From the NCBI GenBank assembly GCA_012838865.1, contig DUOK01000209.1, positions 1 to 46,347 on the forward strand: a stretch of 46,347 nt of DNA, written 5' to 3'. The DNA is from Bacteroidales bacterium (lineage in GTDB: Bacteria > Bacteroidota > Bacteroidia > Bacteroidales > Marinilabiliaceae). The number at the start of each line of letters is the position of its first letter. The stretch's first letter is position 1. The notes beneath the pieces are model-generated. The model made no database searches. It saw nothing but the letters and a program-made list of their open reading frames with translations, and was not told the origin of the DNA. The translations under genes and the position numbers were made by a program. Below, one piece after another: positions 25,934 to 34,266 of the stretch.

Positions 25934-27571
25934 TTATTCGGGCATGGGCTCGTGGGCCTCCCGCATAAATACCAGGCGTCCGAAGTTGGTGGCGCGACTG
26001 TTGATGATGCGCAATAAGTTTAAAAGCTCCATATGCACCTTGCTCGATTCGAGCGAGGTGGTATTGGGGGTGAGTAAGCGTTTGTAATGCTGACGTTCAA
26101 AATCAAAAGCCATTAGGGCATATTTGCGGTATTTCCTTTTCATGCGCAGGGCCTGATCCGGATCCCAGTGGTGCATCAATACCAGGGCCCGCTCCAATTG
26201 CTTGAGGCAGCGGGCGTGATAATCTTCCAGTTCTTTCTTACCGCTGGGCGAAAATTGTATGTTGTTCTGCAGCCATTTTTCGGCTTGCCGCACCACATTC
26301 ACCGCCACAATATCGGCTATTTGTTCCAGCTCATTAACCACATGCAACATCCGGTAATAGTCTTCCGACCAGTTTTCAATGGGGTGCTTCTGATTCATTT
26401 TCACCAGAAAATCATTGATGGCTTCCCGGTAAAAATCGGCCTTTTCTTCCCATTTTTTTATTTGGTCTACCGCCGCAGCATCCCGCTCAAAAAACGGACG
26501 CATGGAGGCTTTAACCATGCTGTAAACCACTTCGCCCATATCCTGAACCTCTTTTTGCAGAAAGGGCAGCGATAAGTCGGGACTGCTCATCAAGTCCTTG
26601 TTTAAATATTGGAGCGAATGTACGGACTTCTTGCGCGGGGCTTTCACCAGCTTGCCGGCCAGTGCACCTATTAGGCCGGTAAAGGGCAAAAAGACCAGGG
26701 CCATCATCAGATTAAACAGGGTATGCGCATTGGCCAAAAGGCGGGCATTGGGCGCAGTGTGACCGCTGATCCAATAGGTGGCCTGGGCCCAATAACCCAA
26801 AAACCAGATCAACAAAAGGGCGCCCAAAAAGCGAAAAAGTGCATTGGCAACAGCCAGTTTTCGACCCGGGTAAGAGGCGGTTAATGAGGCCAGAAGTGCC
26901 GTAACCGTGGTCCCAATATTGGTACCCAATATCAGGGGCAAAGCCGCCTCAAAGGTGATTAATCCACTGGTGGTGAGGGTAATCAATATGCCGATAAAGG
27001 CGGCACTGCTTTGTATCATGGCGGTCAACACCATGCCCGTGAGTAAGCCGGCCCAGGGGTGTTCGAGATGCAGCAACAAGTCAATGAAGCGCGGCATTTC
27101 ACGCAAGGGCGCCATCCCGTCGGCCATCAGCTTCATTCCAAAAAAGAGAATGGCAAAGCCCAGAATGATTTGCCCCACATCGCTCCACCTGCCTTTGGCA
27201 AAGGCCTTTATAAAGAAGCCCAGTCCGACAAACAGCAAGGCGTAATCGCCCAGATTAAAGGAAATCAGCTGCGTGGTAATGGTGGTACCGATGCCGGTGC
27301 CCAGGAGTACCGGTAAGGTCTGTGCAAAGGTGATGAGCGAGGCATCTACAAAGCCTACCAGCACCACCGAGGCGGCACTGCTGCTTTGGAAAAGCAGGGT
27401 CAGCAATACGCCAAAGGCTACTCCGCCCGGTTTCGACCGCAGAAAACGGTCCAGAATGTAACGCAGTTTACCGCCGGCCAGCTTTTTGGACCCGGCGCTC
27501 AGCAACTCCATGCCCAGGAGAAAAATCCCCAGGCCGCCCAACAAATTTACCACCAGCATAAAAGTGTCCAT
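25934..27571 (-). CDS. Na/Pi-cotransporter family membrane protein with PhoU-like tail
   Basis: 545 aa. The N-terminal ~310 residues carry about eight to nine hydrophobic segments with the two inverted family signatures QSSSAASVVLVGF and IQSSAAFIGI, each followed by a GTxIGTT element, as in NptA/YjbB-type sodium-phosphate transporters. The C-terminal ~200 residues are a helical PhoU-like domain (MGEVVYSMVKASMRPF, ADFYREAINDFLVKM). It probably moves phosphate across the inner membrane, in or out depending on the subtype. It lies 27 nt downstream of rimO on the same strand, likely by read-through. Confidence 0.9.
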   Translation of the reverse strand: MDTFMLVVNLLGGLGIFLLGMELLSAGSKKLAGGKLRYILDRFLRSKPGGVAFGVLLTLLFQSSSAASVVLVGFVDASLITFAQTLPVLLGTGIGTTITTQLISFNLGDYALLFVGLGFFIKAFAKGRWSDVGQIILGFAILFFGMKLMADGMAPLREMPRFIDLLLHLEHPWAGLLTGMVLTAMIQSSAAFIGILITLTTSGLITFEAALPLILGTNIGTTVTALLASLTASYPGRKLAVANALFRFLGALLLIWFLGYWAQATYWISGHTAPNARLLANAHTLFNLMMALVFLPFTGLIGALAGKLVKAPRKKSVHSLQYLNKDLMSSPDLSLPFLQKEVQDMGEVVYSMVKASMRPFFERDAAAVDQIKKWEEKADFYREAINDFLVKMNQKHPIENWSEDYYRMLHVVNELEQIADIVAVNVVRQAEKWLQNNIQFSPSGKKELEDYHARCLKQLERALVLMHHWDPDQALRMKRKYRKYALMAFDFERQHYKRLLTPNTTSLESSKVHMELLNLLRIINSRATNFGRLVFMREAHEPMPE

Positions 27572-27598
27572 AGGCAGTTGCTAAAAAGGAGACTTGTA

Positions 27599-28897
27599 TT
27601 ACTCCGCCACTTCGGCAAATAAATCATAATCTTCTGCCCCGGTAATTCGTAGCTCATAAAAAGTGCCGGGCGCTAATGCCCGGGTACTGCTGATCAGTAC
27701 TTCCGGGTCTACTTCGGGACTGTCGAACTCACTGCGTCCCACATAATAGCCGTTTTCTTCCCGATCAACGATGACTTTGAGCACCTGTCCCACCTTGGCC
27801 TCGTTGTGGGCGCGACTGATGCCGTTTTGCAGCTCCATCAGTGCATCGGCACGTTCCTGCTTGAGTTCGGGATCTACATCGTCTTTGTAATGACGGTAGG
27901 CATAAGTATCTTCTTCGTGCGAATAGGAAAACACCCCCAAACGCTCAAATTTCATCTCCTCCACAAAAGCCATCAGATCCTGAAAATCAGCCTCTGTCTC
28001 CCCCGGGTGTCCGGCAATAAGGGTGGTGCGCAAATGAATACCGGGCACCGTTTCGCGCATTTTGTGCAGGAGCGCATAGGTCTGCTCCCGGGTCACCTTT
28101 CTGCGCATGGCGGTCAACATAGGATCAGATATGTGCTGAAGGGCGATGTCCATGTACTTGCAAACCTTGGGGTTTTGGGCCATTTCATCCAGCACATCCA
28201 TCGGAAAACCTGCCGGATAAGCGTAATGCAAGCGAATCCATTCAATGCCATCAACCTTGGAGAGTTCGCGAATCAGAGGAGCCAACATCTGTTTCTTATA
28301 CAAGTCGACCCCGTAGTAGGACAAGTCCTGGGCAATTACCTGCAACTCTTTAACCCCTTTTTTGGCCAGACGCTCTGCTTCATCTACCAGACTCTCGATG
28401 CTGCGCGACTGGTGCTTGCCGGTGATGATGGGAATGGCGCAATACGAGCAGCTGCGGTTGCAACCCTCCGACACCTTTAAGTAAGCATAATGGCCCGGGG
28501 TGGTCAAACTGCGCTCGTTTTTCAAGTCGGCCCGATACGCAATGCCCATCTCCGAAATGAGGTCCTTCCACTTGAACTTACCGTAAAACTTATCTACTTC
28601 GGGAATTTCCTTACCCAGCTCATCGAAGTAGCGCTCAGAGAGGCAGCCCATTACGAAGAGCTTGGATATTTTGCCCTGTTTGCGGGCTTCCACAAAGTTT
28701 AAAATGGTCTCGATCGATTCCTCTTTCGCATCTCCAATAAAACCACAGGTATTGATGACAATTACTTCGCCCTGCGGGTTGGGCGAATCGTGCTCCACCA
28801 GATAGCCGTTTGCCTGAAACTGCTTAATCAACAACTCCGAATCCACCAGGTTTTTTGAGCAACCCAGGGTAATCACATCCACACGCTTTTTTATCAT
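27599..28897 (-). CDS. rimO: Ribosomal protein S12 methylthiotransferase
   Basis: 432 aa. Radical-SAM enzyme that methylthiolates the conserved aspartate of ribosomal protein S12. The N-terminal UPF0004 domain holds the auxiliary cluster cysteines Cys13 (TLGCSKN), Cys51 (NTCGF) and Cys85 (VMGCLSERY). The radical-SAM CxxxCxxC is in GCNRSCSYCAIP, and the C-terminal TRAM domain follows residue ~365. TLGCSKN and the short insert distinguish it from MiaB. It starts 5 nt after ftsY, so the two are co-transcribed. Confidence 0.95.
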   Translation of the reverse strand: MIKKRVDVITLGCSKNLVDSELLIKQFQANGYLVEHDSPNPQGEVIVINTCGFIGDAKEESIETILNFVEARKQGKISKLFVMGCLSERYFDELGKEIPEVDKFYGKFKWKDLISEMGIAYRADLKNERSLTTPGHYAYLKVSEGCNRSCSYCAIPIITGKHQSRSIESLVDEAERLAKKGVKELQVIAQDLSYYGVDLYKKQMLAPLIRELSKVDGIEWIRLHYAYPAGFPMDVLDEMAQNPKVCKYMDIALQHISDPMLTAMRRKVTREQTYALLHKMRETVPGIHLRTTLIAGHPGETEADFQDLMAFVEEMKFERLGVFSYSHEEDTYAYRHYKDDVDPELKQERADALMELQNGISRAHNEAKVGQVLKVIVDREENGYYVGRSEFDSPEVDPEVLISSTRALAPGTFYELRITGAEDYDLFAEVAE

Positions 28898-28902
28898 AGA
28901 GC

Positions 28903-29856
28903 TTATTTGCCAAAAAGAGAATCTACAAAGGCTGTGCGACTGAATGGTTCCAAATCGTCGATGCCCTCACCTATGCCAATATATTTTACAGGAATTTGAA
29001 ACTGGTCCGAAACCCCAATCACCACCCCGCCTTTTGCTGTACCATCGAGTTTGGTAATGGCCAGGGCATTGACTTCGGTGGCCTTGGTGAATTGGCGGGC
29101 CTGTTCAAAGGCATTCTGACCGGTAGAGCCATCCAGTACCAGAAGGATTTCGTGGGGGGCATCGCCCACCACTTTTTGCATAACCTTCTTGATCTTCGAC
29201 AACTCATTCATTAGGTTGACTTTGTTGTGCAGGCGACCTGCGGTGTCTATGATAACCACATCGCTGCCCGCTGCATGGGCCGAAGCCAGGGTGTCGTAGG
29301 CTACAGAAGCCGGGTCGGAGCCCATCTTCTGTTTAACCAGGGGCACTTCTACGCGCTGGGCCCAAATCTCCAACTGCTCAATGGCAGCGGCCCTAAAGGT
29401 GTCCGCCGCCCCCAGCATCACCGATTTCCCGGCTGCTTTAAACTTGTGGGCCAATTTGCCAATGGTAGTGGTTTTGCCTACTCCGTTAACGCCTACCACC
29501 ATAATGACATAAGGTTTTTTGTCGGCAGGAAGGTCAAAATCCAGGCCCTCGTTTACCTGGTTTTCAGCCAGTAAACCGCTGATTTCTTCCCTGAGAATGC
29601 GATCCAACTCATCGGCATTGACAAACTTGTCGCGGGCCACCCGCTTTTCAATGCGCTGGATAATTTTAAGGGTGGTCTCCACCCCTACATCTGAGCTGAT
29701 GAGCATTTCCTCCAGTTCATCCAATACATCATCGTCCACCCTGGATTTGCCCACAACCACTCGGGCCAGCTTTTGCAGAACACTTTCCTTGGTTTTGGAC
29801 AAACCCTGGTCCAGCTTATCCTTCTTCGCTTTATTAAAAACACCAAATATTCCCAT
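28903..29856 (-). CDS. ftsY: Signal recognition particle receptor FtsY
   Basis: 317 aa, without the long acidic A domain of E. coli. GTPase that receives ribosome-SRP complexes at the membrane and hands them to SecYEG. An N domain (about 1-100) precedes the G domain with P-loop GVNGVGKTTTIGKLA, DTFRAAAIEQL, DTAGR and TKLDGTAKGG. It lies after the terminator of the rpmB-rpmG-DUF4295 group and has its own -7 box. It is co-transcribed with rimO. Confidence 0.95.
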   Translation of the reverse strand: MGIFGVFNKAKKDKLDQGLSKTKESVLQKLARVVVGKSRVDDDVLDELEEMLISSDVGVETTLKIIQRIEKRVARDKFVNADELDRILREEISGLLAENQVNEGLDFDLPADKKPYVIMVVGVNGVGKTTTIGKLAHKFKAAGKSVMLGAADTFRAAAIEQLEIWAQRVEVPLVKQKMGSDPASVAYDTLASAHAAGSDVVIIDTAGRLHNKVNLMNELSKIKKVMQKVVGDAPHEILLVLDGSTGQNAFEQARQFTKATEVNALAITKLDGTAKGGVVIGVSDQFQIPVKYIGIGEGIDDLEPFSRTAFVDSLFGK

Positions 29857-29880
29857 GATAGTTGTTTCTTATCTAAACAG

Positions 29881-29888
29881 CAAATATA
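29881..29888 (-). promoter_or_regulatory. Candidate ftsY -7 box
   Basis: TATATTTG on the minus strand, 24 nt before the ftsY ATG and after an intrinsic terminator, as expected for a separate promoter. The nearest TTTG is 24 nt upstream, longer than the usual spacing. Confidence 0.45.
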
Positions 29889-29923
29889 ACCATATTTAGT
29901 CAACCGGCATTTCAAAATGAAAA

Positions 29924-29949
29924 AAGCCCTCTTAATGCTAAGAAGGCTT
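29924..29949 (-). terminator. Terminator after DUF4295 gene
   Basis: Stem AAGCC-C-TCTTA / TAAGA-A-GGCTT with one mismatch and an ATGC loop, followed on the minus strand by T6. It separates the ribosomal-protein group from ftsY-rimO. Confidence 0.8.
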
Positions 29950-29978
29950 CTTTTAATACAATTCCTGAAAGGAGATTC

Positions 29979-30134
29979 TTACTTGGCGAAAAAATCTTTT
30001 ACCTTATCGTTGACAACCATTTCCTCCTGGAAAGAATAGGCGCCAGTCTTAGGTGATTTCACCATTTTGATAACACGGGTGTGTCCCTTACCTGCTCCTT
30101 TATTTTGCAGTGTTGCTACAACTTTCTTTGCCAT
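29979..30134 (-). CDS. DUF4295 small basic protein
   Basis: A 51-aa lysine-rich protein beginning MAKKVVATLQNKGAGKGH and ending KDFFAK. This family is specific to Bacteroidota and is found almost always next to rpmG and rpmB. The role is not established; basic composition and neighbours suggest a ribosome-associated protein (inference). It starts 10 nt after the rpmG stop. Confidence 0.9.
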   Translation of the reverse strand: MAKKVVATLQNKGAGKGHTRVIKMVKSPKTGAYSFQEEMVVNDKVKDFFAK

Positions 30135-30144
30135 GATTTATAGT

Positions 30145-30333
30145 TTACTTGATTTCACGATGAACGGTCATACGCTTCAAAATAGGATTGAATTTTTTCA
30201 ATTCCATTCTGTCGGGCGTATTCTTCCTGTTTTTAACGGTAATGTACCTGGATGTTCCGGGTTGTCCGCTTTCTTTATGTTCGGTGCATTCCAGAATAAC
30301 CTGGATGCGGTTGCCTTTACCTTTTTTAGCCAT
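30145..30333 (-). CDS. rpmG: Ribosomal protein L33
   Basis: 62 aa of the 50S subunit: [37 protein letters not shown]. It is the zinc-free (C-minus) form, since the second CxxC pair is replaced by NPILKR and only one cysteine remains. It lies between rpmB and the DUF4295 gene in a conserved Bacteroidota order. Confidence 0.95.
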   Translation of the reverse strand: MAKKGKGNRIQVILECTEHKESGQPGTSRYITVKNRKNTPDRMELKKFNPILKRMTVHREIK

Positions 30334-30350
30334 TTTTACTACCCTCCATC

Positions 30351-30596
30351 TTATATTTTAGCACTTAAGTAACCTTTCTCCTGTGCCGACTTGATAGCTG
30401 CCTGCACACCTACCTTGTTGATTACACGCAGTCCGGCAGCCGAAACTTTCAGCTTAACCCAGCGCTTATCTTCGGGCAGAAAAAATTTCTTATCAAAGAG
30501 GTTTATATCAAACCTTCTTTTGGTACGTCTTTTTGAGTGAGAAACATTATTTCCCACCATAAAGCGCTTTCCTGTTATTTCACAAACTTTTGACAT
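30351..30596 (-). CDS. rpmB: Ribosomal protein L28
   Basis: 81 aa of the 50S subunit, starting [29 protein letters not shown], with the L28 core [23 protein letters not shown]. First gene of rpmB-rpmG-DUF4295. The 230-bp interval up to cinA (30597-30826) is A/T-rich; it has a TATTTTG (30635-30641, minus) and a TTTG 21 nt upstream that could be its promoter, and no ORF. Confidence 0.95.
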   Translation of the reverse strand: MSKVCEITGKRFMVGNNVSHSKRRTKRRFDINLFDKKFFLPEDKRWVKLKVSAAGLRVINKVGVQAAIKSAQEKGYLSAKI

Positions 30597-30826
30597 TTCT
30601 CAACCGTTTTAATCTACGTTTTTCAAACAGAGCGCAAAATACGCGATTTTCTACCAAAAAAACAAATAGTTCTCTTTTTTATTTCTCTGTTTTTGAATTT
30701 TTTATTCCATTTTCGCTGCGCTGGAAACCCGGGCTCCCAAGACGCTTGTTTAAATAAAGCATACATATAAACAGATATAAAATGCTGAAATAAAGCGATA
30801 AGCAAATTGTGAAAACCGCTTACTGT

Positions 30827-32074
30827 CTACAATTCTCCCTTTTCCAGCAAGCACTTCAAAACAATGATGCCGGCCTCTGCCGTGCGCAAAATATTCCGCT
30901 CCCGTTGCGGTCCAAATTGAAAAACACGGCTTTGCACCTTTCCATTTCCGGCCCAGGCCAACCAGACCGTTCCTACAGGTTTTTCGGGACTTCCGCCGGA
31001 TGGACCGGCAATGCCGGAACTGGCAATGGCGTAATCGCTTTCGAGGCTACGGCAAGCTCCAAGGGCCATTTGTTCAACCACTTGCTGACTTACTGCGCCA
31101 TATCTCCTGATTACCTCCGGATCTACGCCCAACTGCTTTATTTTCGCGGTATTTGAATAGGCCACCACACTGCCATTGAACACAGCCGAAGCACCCGGTA
31201 CCGCCGTTAATAAATGGGCCATATAACCACCCGAACAGCTCTCTGCTGTAGCCAGTTTGGCACCTTTGGCTTCCAACATGTTCAGCACCGCCTCTTCCAC
31301 CTTTTCGTTGTCGTAGGCAAAAATATGGGGACCAATAAGCGCCTGCAAGGGCGGTAAAACCGAAGCAATGGCGGCCGAAAGTACTGCCTCGTCGCTTCCT
31401 CTGGCGCTCAGGCGCAAACGCAATTTGCCCGGAGCGGGCAAATAAGCCAGCTTCAGGGGGGCTGGCAGTCCATCCTCCCAATCGCTCAGTTTTTCGGCTA
31501 AAGCAGCCTCCGGAACATTAAAAACATGTATCGTTTTGTGTAATACGACTCCAGGCACAAAGCGTTCTGCCAAGTAGGGCAAAATTTCATTGCTCATGGC
31601 CGTCATCATCTCAGAAGGTACCCCCGGCATGGCCACCAAAACCCCTTTGGGATGGTCAAAGCGCATGATTGGAGCGGTGCCTACCGGGTTGCGTATCACG
31701 GTGCAATCTTCAGGAACCAGGGCCTGATCGAGGTTTAATTGGTTCAAATGCGTAACCCGTCCTTTAAGTAGGCGTTCTACATCTTCCAAAACCTGCGCGT
31801 TCCTCACCAGGCGCGTATTAAAGAAACGACACAGCGCCAGCTTGGTCAGGTCGTCCCGCGTAGGTCCCAAGCCCCCCGTTACCAGCACGACTTCCGAACG
31901 CTCAGTGGCTTCCTTAAATGCGGCTAAAACATCGTCCAGCTCATCGCTGATGGTCGTAATCCGGCACAGCGAAAGGCCGATTTTATTGAGTTCCCGACCC
32001 ATCCAGGCCGAGTTGGTGTCTGTAACCTGACCAATCAGCAATTCATCGCCAATGGTTATTATTTCTGCTTGCAT
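30827..32074 (-). CDS. cinA: CinA-family protein (nicotinamide-nucleotide amidase)
   Basis: 415 aa from the ATG at 32074 (MQAEIITIGDELLIGQ); a TTG five codons upstream would overlap the preceding gene's stop. The N-terminal molybdopterin-binding-like domain (TGGLGPTRDDLTK) in related CinA proteins has ADP-ribose or NMN pyrophosphatase activity. The C-terminal PncC domain (TAESCSGGYMAHLLTAVPGAS, SSGIAGPSGGSPEKPVGTVW) deamidates nicotinamide mononucleotide in pyridine nucleotide salvage. It is downstream of the M48 protease gene with a 4-nt gap. Confidence 0.92.
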   Translation of the reverse strand: MQAEIITIGDELLIGQVTDTNSAWMGRELNKIGLSLCRITTISDELDDVLAAFKEATERSEVVLVTGGLGPTRDDLTKLALCRFFNTRLVRNAQVLEDVERLLKGRVTHLNQLNLDQALVPEDCTVIRNPVGTAPIMRFDHPKGVLVAMPGVPSEMMTAMSNEILPYLAERFVPGVVLHKTIHVFNVPEAALAEKLSDWEDGLPAPLKLAYLPAPGKLRLRLSARGSDEAVLSAAIASVLPPLQALIGPHIFAYDNEKVEEAVLNMLEAKGAKLATAESCSGGYMAHLLTAVPGASAVFNGSVVAYSNTAKIKQLGVDPEVIRRYGAVSQQVVEQMALGACRSLESDYAIASSGIAGPSGGSPEKPVGTVWLAWAGNGKVQSRVFQFGPQRERNILRTAEAGIIVLKCLLEKGEL

Positions 32075-32078
32075 AATG

Positions 32079-33311
32079 TTACGAATCAAGTGCTTCCAGT
32101 CGCTTCAAGAGCGGGGGGTGCGAATAATGAAAAAATACATACCAGGGATGCGGTGTAGGATTACTCAAAGCCTCTGCAGATATCTTCTTAAGGGCGGTTT
32201 GCAAGGCCGCTCCGCTTGCATATTGGGCGGCAAAGGCATCGGCCTGGTACTCGTGCCTGCGCGACAAAATGGTGGAAGCCAGTCCCATTACCCCACTGAT
32301 GGGCGAAAACAGTAAGCCAAATCCCAAGAGCCCAATATGAAAGGAGGCGTCAGGTGCGCCCAGGGCCTGAGCTATGGCAGGGTGCAAAATAAAAAGGCTC
32401 AACAACCAGAGGGTAAAGCCGGTCTGCACCAAACCAACAGCAGTTCCCTTATGGATGTGCTTTAAACGATAATGCCCAATTTCGTGGGCCAATACCGCTA
32501 CTACTTCCTCCTCATTCAGTTGATCCAACAGCGTATCGAATAATACAATGCGCTTTTGTCGCCCCCAACCGCTGAAGAAGGCATTGGCCTTAGTGCTTCG
32601 GCGGGAACCATCCATAACATAAACCCGGTCGAGCCGAAAACCGGCTGCTTTACTCATACTTTCAATAGCCTGTTTTAAGCTGCCCTCTTCCAGCGGTTTA
32701 AGCTTATTGAATAAGGGCAGAATTAAGGTGGTATAAAAGCGACCAAAAAACAAGGCAAAAAGACTCGCCAATCCCCATGCCCACAGCCAGAACCAGGGCC
32801 CGGTCCACTCGAAGAACCAGCGAAACAGGCCCAACAACAAACCACCCAGCAGGGCACCCAACAACAAGGATTTTAGGGTGTCGGCGAAAAACAGGCGCGG
32901 TGTAGATTTATTAAAACCAAAGCGCTCCTCAATAACAAAAGTGTGGTAAATGGAAAACGGAAGACTCAGGGCCGTGGACAGCAGTCCCACCACCCCCAAA
33001 AACACCAGCGAATGCCAAAAAGGCGACAGGCCAAAATTTTCAAGTCTTGCGTCCAGCCAACCAAAACCATGAAGAAACAAAACCACCAGAATCAGAAGCA
33101 GAGAAGTGACGGAGTTTATTAATGAAAAGCTGTGATTAACTCGTCTGTAGTCCTTCTGCTTTTGAAATTTATCTTCAGGAAAAACATCCTTAAGGCGTTC
33201 CGGAACGTGGGCCGCCCAACTCTTTCGGTTGAGTCCTTCCAATGCCTGGTCCCACCCCCACTCGAGCAGCAAAACAGCCACTATCACATACCACAAAAAG
33301 CCATAATCCAT
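32079..33311 (-). CDS. M48-family zinc metalloprotease (Ste24/CAAX-protease-like)
   Basis: 410 aa. Integral inner-membrane protease. The zinc motif is HEIGH at 276-280, with the third ligand in HEYQADAFA near 350. Several hydrophobic segments lie at 1-20, 62-84, 100-125, 145-195 and 290-340. In the Ste24 type it carries the GSRRSTKANAFFSG signature preceding the active site. Its bacterial substrate is unknown; related proteins degrade membrane or misfolded proteins. The start is 4 nt downstream of lgt, so lgt, this gene and cinA form one transcription unit. Confidence 0.9.
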   Translation of the reverse strand: MDYGFLWYVIVAVLLLEWGWDQALEGLNRKSWAAHVPERLKDVFPEDKFQKQKDYRRVNHSFSLINSVTSLLLILVVLFLHGFGWLDARLENFGLSPFWHSLVFLGVVGLLSTALSLPFSIYHTFVIEERFGFNKSTPRLFFADTLKSLLLGALLGGLLLGLFRWFFEWTGPWFWLWAWGLASLFALFFGRFYTTLILPLFNKLKPLEEGSLKQAIESMSKAAGFRLDRVYVMDGSRRSTKANAFFSGWGRQKRIVLFDTLLDQLNEEEVVAVLAHEIGHYRLKHIHKGTAVGLVQTGFTLWLLSLFILHPAIAQALGAPDASFHIGLLGFGLLFSPISGVMGLASTILSRRHEYQADAFAAQYASGAALQTALKKISAEALSNPTPHPWYVFFHYSHPPLLKRLEALDS

Positions 33312-33315
33312 AGCG

Positions 33316-34167
33316 CTATTTCTCTTCTCTGCGTCGTTCGTTTCGGGTAATGTCTACTTCTATCGGTTCGCGGGTCATACTGCGATAAATGAGGTAGATG
33401 GCGCCAATCATAAAGGGAATACTTAACCACTGCCCCATGTTCAGCATCATGCCTGCCTCAAAAGCTTCTTGATCTTCTTTTATAAATTCAATAAAAAAGC
33501 GGGTGGCAAAAATGCCAATCAAGAATACGCCAAAAATCAATCCCTGACGTCGTGCGGCATTCCGCTTCCAATACATATACATCAAAACGGCAAAAGTAAT
33601 CAGATAGCTGAGGGCCTCGTACAATTGAGAAGGGTGTCGGGGCAACTCCGGGTTGGCAATGCCATGGGCCTTAACAAAGGCAAAACCCCAGGGTAAGTCG
33701 GTGGGCATACCAACAATCTCAGAATTCATCAGGTTGCCCAAACGGATAAAAACGGCCGCCAAAGCTACGGGAATTACCAGCTTGTCCATGGTCCACAACA
33801 TCGAGCGGCGCGTCACATTTTTAGAATAGAGCCACATGGCAATTAAAATACCAAAAGCACCACCGTGACTGGCCAGTCCACCCTGCCAGATCTTCAGAAT
33901 TTCACCGGGATGCTGCGAGTAATACTCCCAGCCATAGAAAAACACATGCCCCAGACGTGCCCCTACAACTGTGGCTACCATTACATAAACAAACAGCTTA
34001 TCGACCCAGGCTTCCGGCGCATTTTCGCGTCGAAACATGCGTTCTACAATATAGTAGCCCAACAAAAAGGCAATGGCAAAAAAGAGTCCGTAATAACGCA
34101 CCGAAATCGGGCCGAAGGAAAACAGTTCGGGATCGGCGGTCCATGTAATGTAGGAAAAGAGTTGCAT
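33316..34167 (-). CDS. lgt: Prolipoprotein diacylglyceryl transferase
   Basis: 283 aa, about seven membrane segments. Attaches diacylglycerol to the lipobox cysteine of pre-lipoproteins at the inner membrane. Conserved elements: SVRYYGLFFAIAFLLGY, the HGGAFG loop, and the Lgt signature RLGNLMNSEIVG with the essential Arg and Asn, plus HPSQLYEAL with the essential region near the C-terminus. The TPR lipoprotein in this window is an expected substrate. Downstream of secA, separated by a hairpin. Confidence 0.95.
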   Translation of the reverse strand: MQLFSYITWTADPELFSFGPISVRYYGLFFAIAFLLGYYIVERMFRRENAPEAWVDKLFVYVMVATVVGARLGHVFFYGWEYYSQHPGEILKIWQGGLASHGGAFGILIAMWLYSKNVTRRSMLWTMDKLVIPVALAAVFIRLGNLMNSEIVGMPTDLPWGFAFVKAHGIANPELPRHPSQLYEALSYLITFAVLMYMYWKRNAARRQGLIFGVFLIGIFATRFFIEFIKEDQEAFEAGMMLNMGQWLSIPFMIGAIYLIYRSMTREPIEVDITRNERRREEK

Positions 34168-34221
34168 AGTATAGCGTTTAATCCATTAACAACAATAGTG
34201 AAAAGCTTTGGCTTAAAAGCA

Positions 34222-34258
34222 GAAAGTCCGCCCTGCACCAGGCAGTAAACGGACTTTC
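34222..34258 (-). terminator. Probable terminator after secA
   Basis: 9-bp outer stem GAAAGTCCG / CGGACTTTC (34222-34230 and 34250-34258) with an inner CCTG/CAGG pairing. On the minus strand it is followed by a T-rich stretch. It sits just after the secA stop and before lgt. Confidence 0.55.
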
Positions 34259-34266
34259 ATCATCTT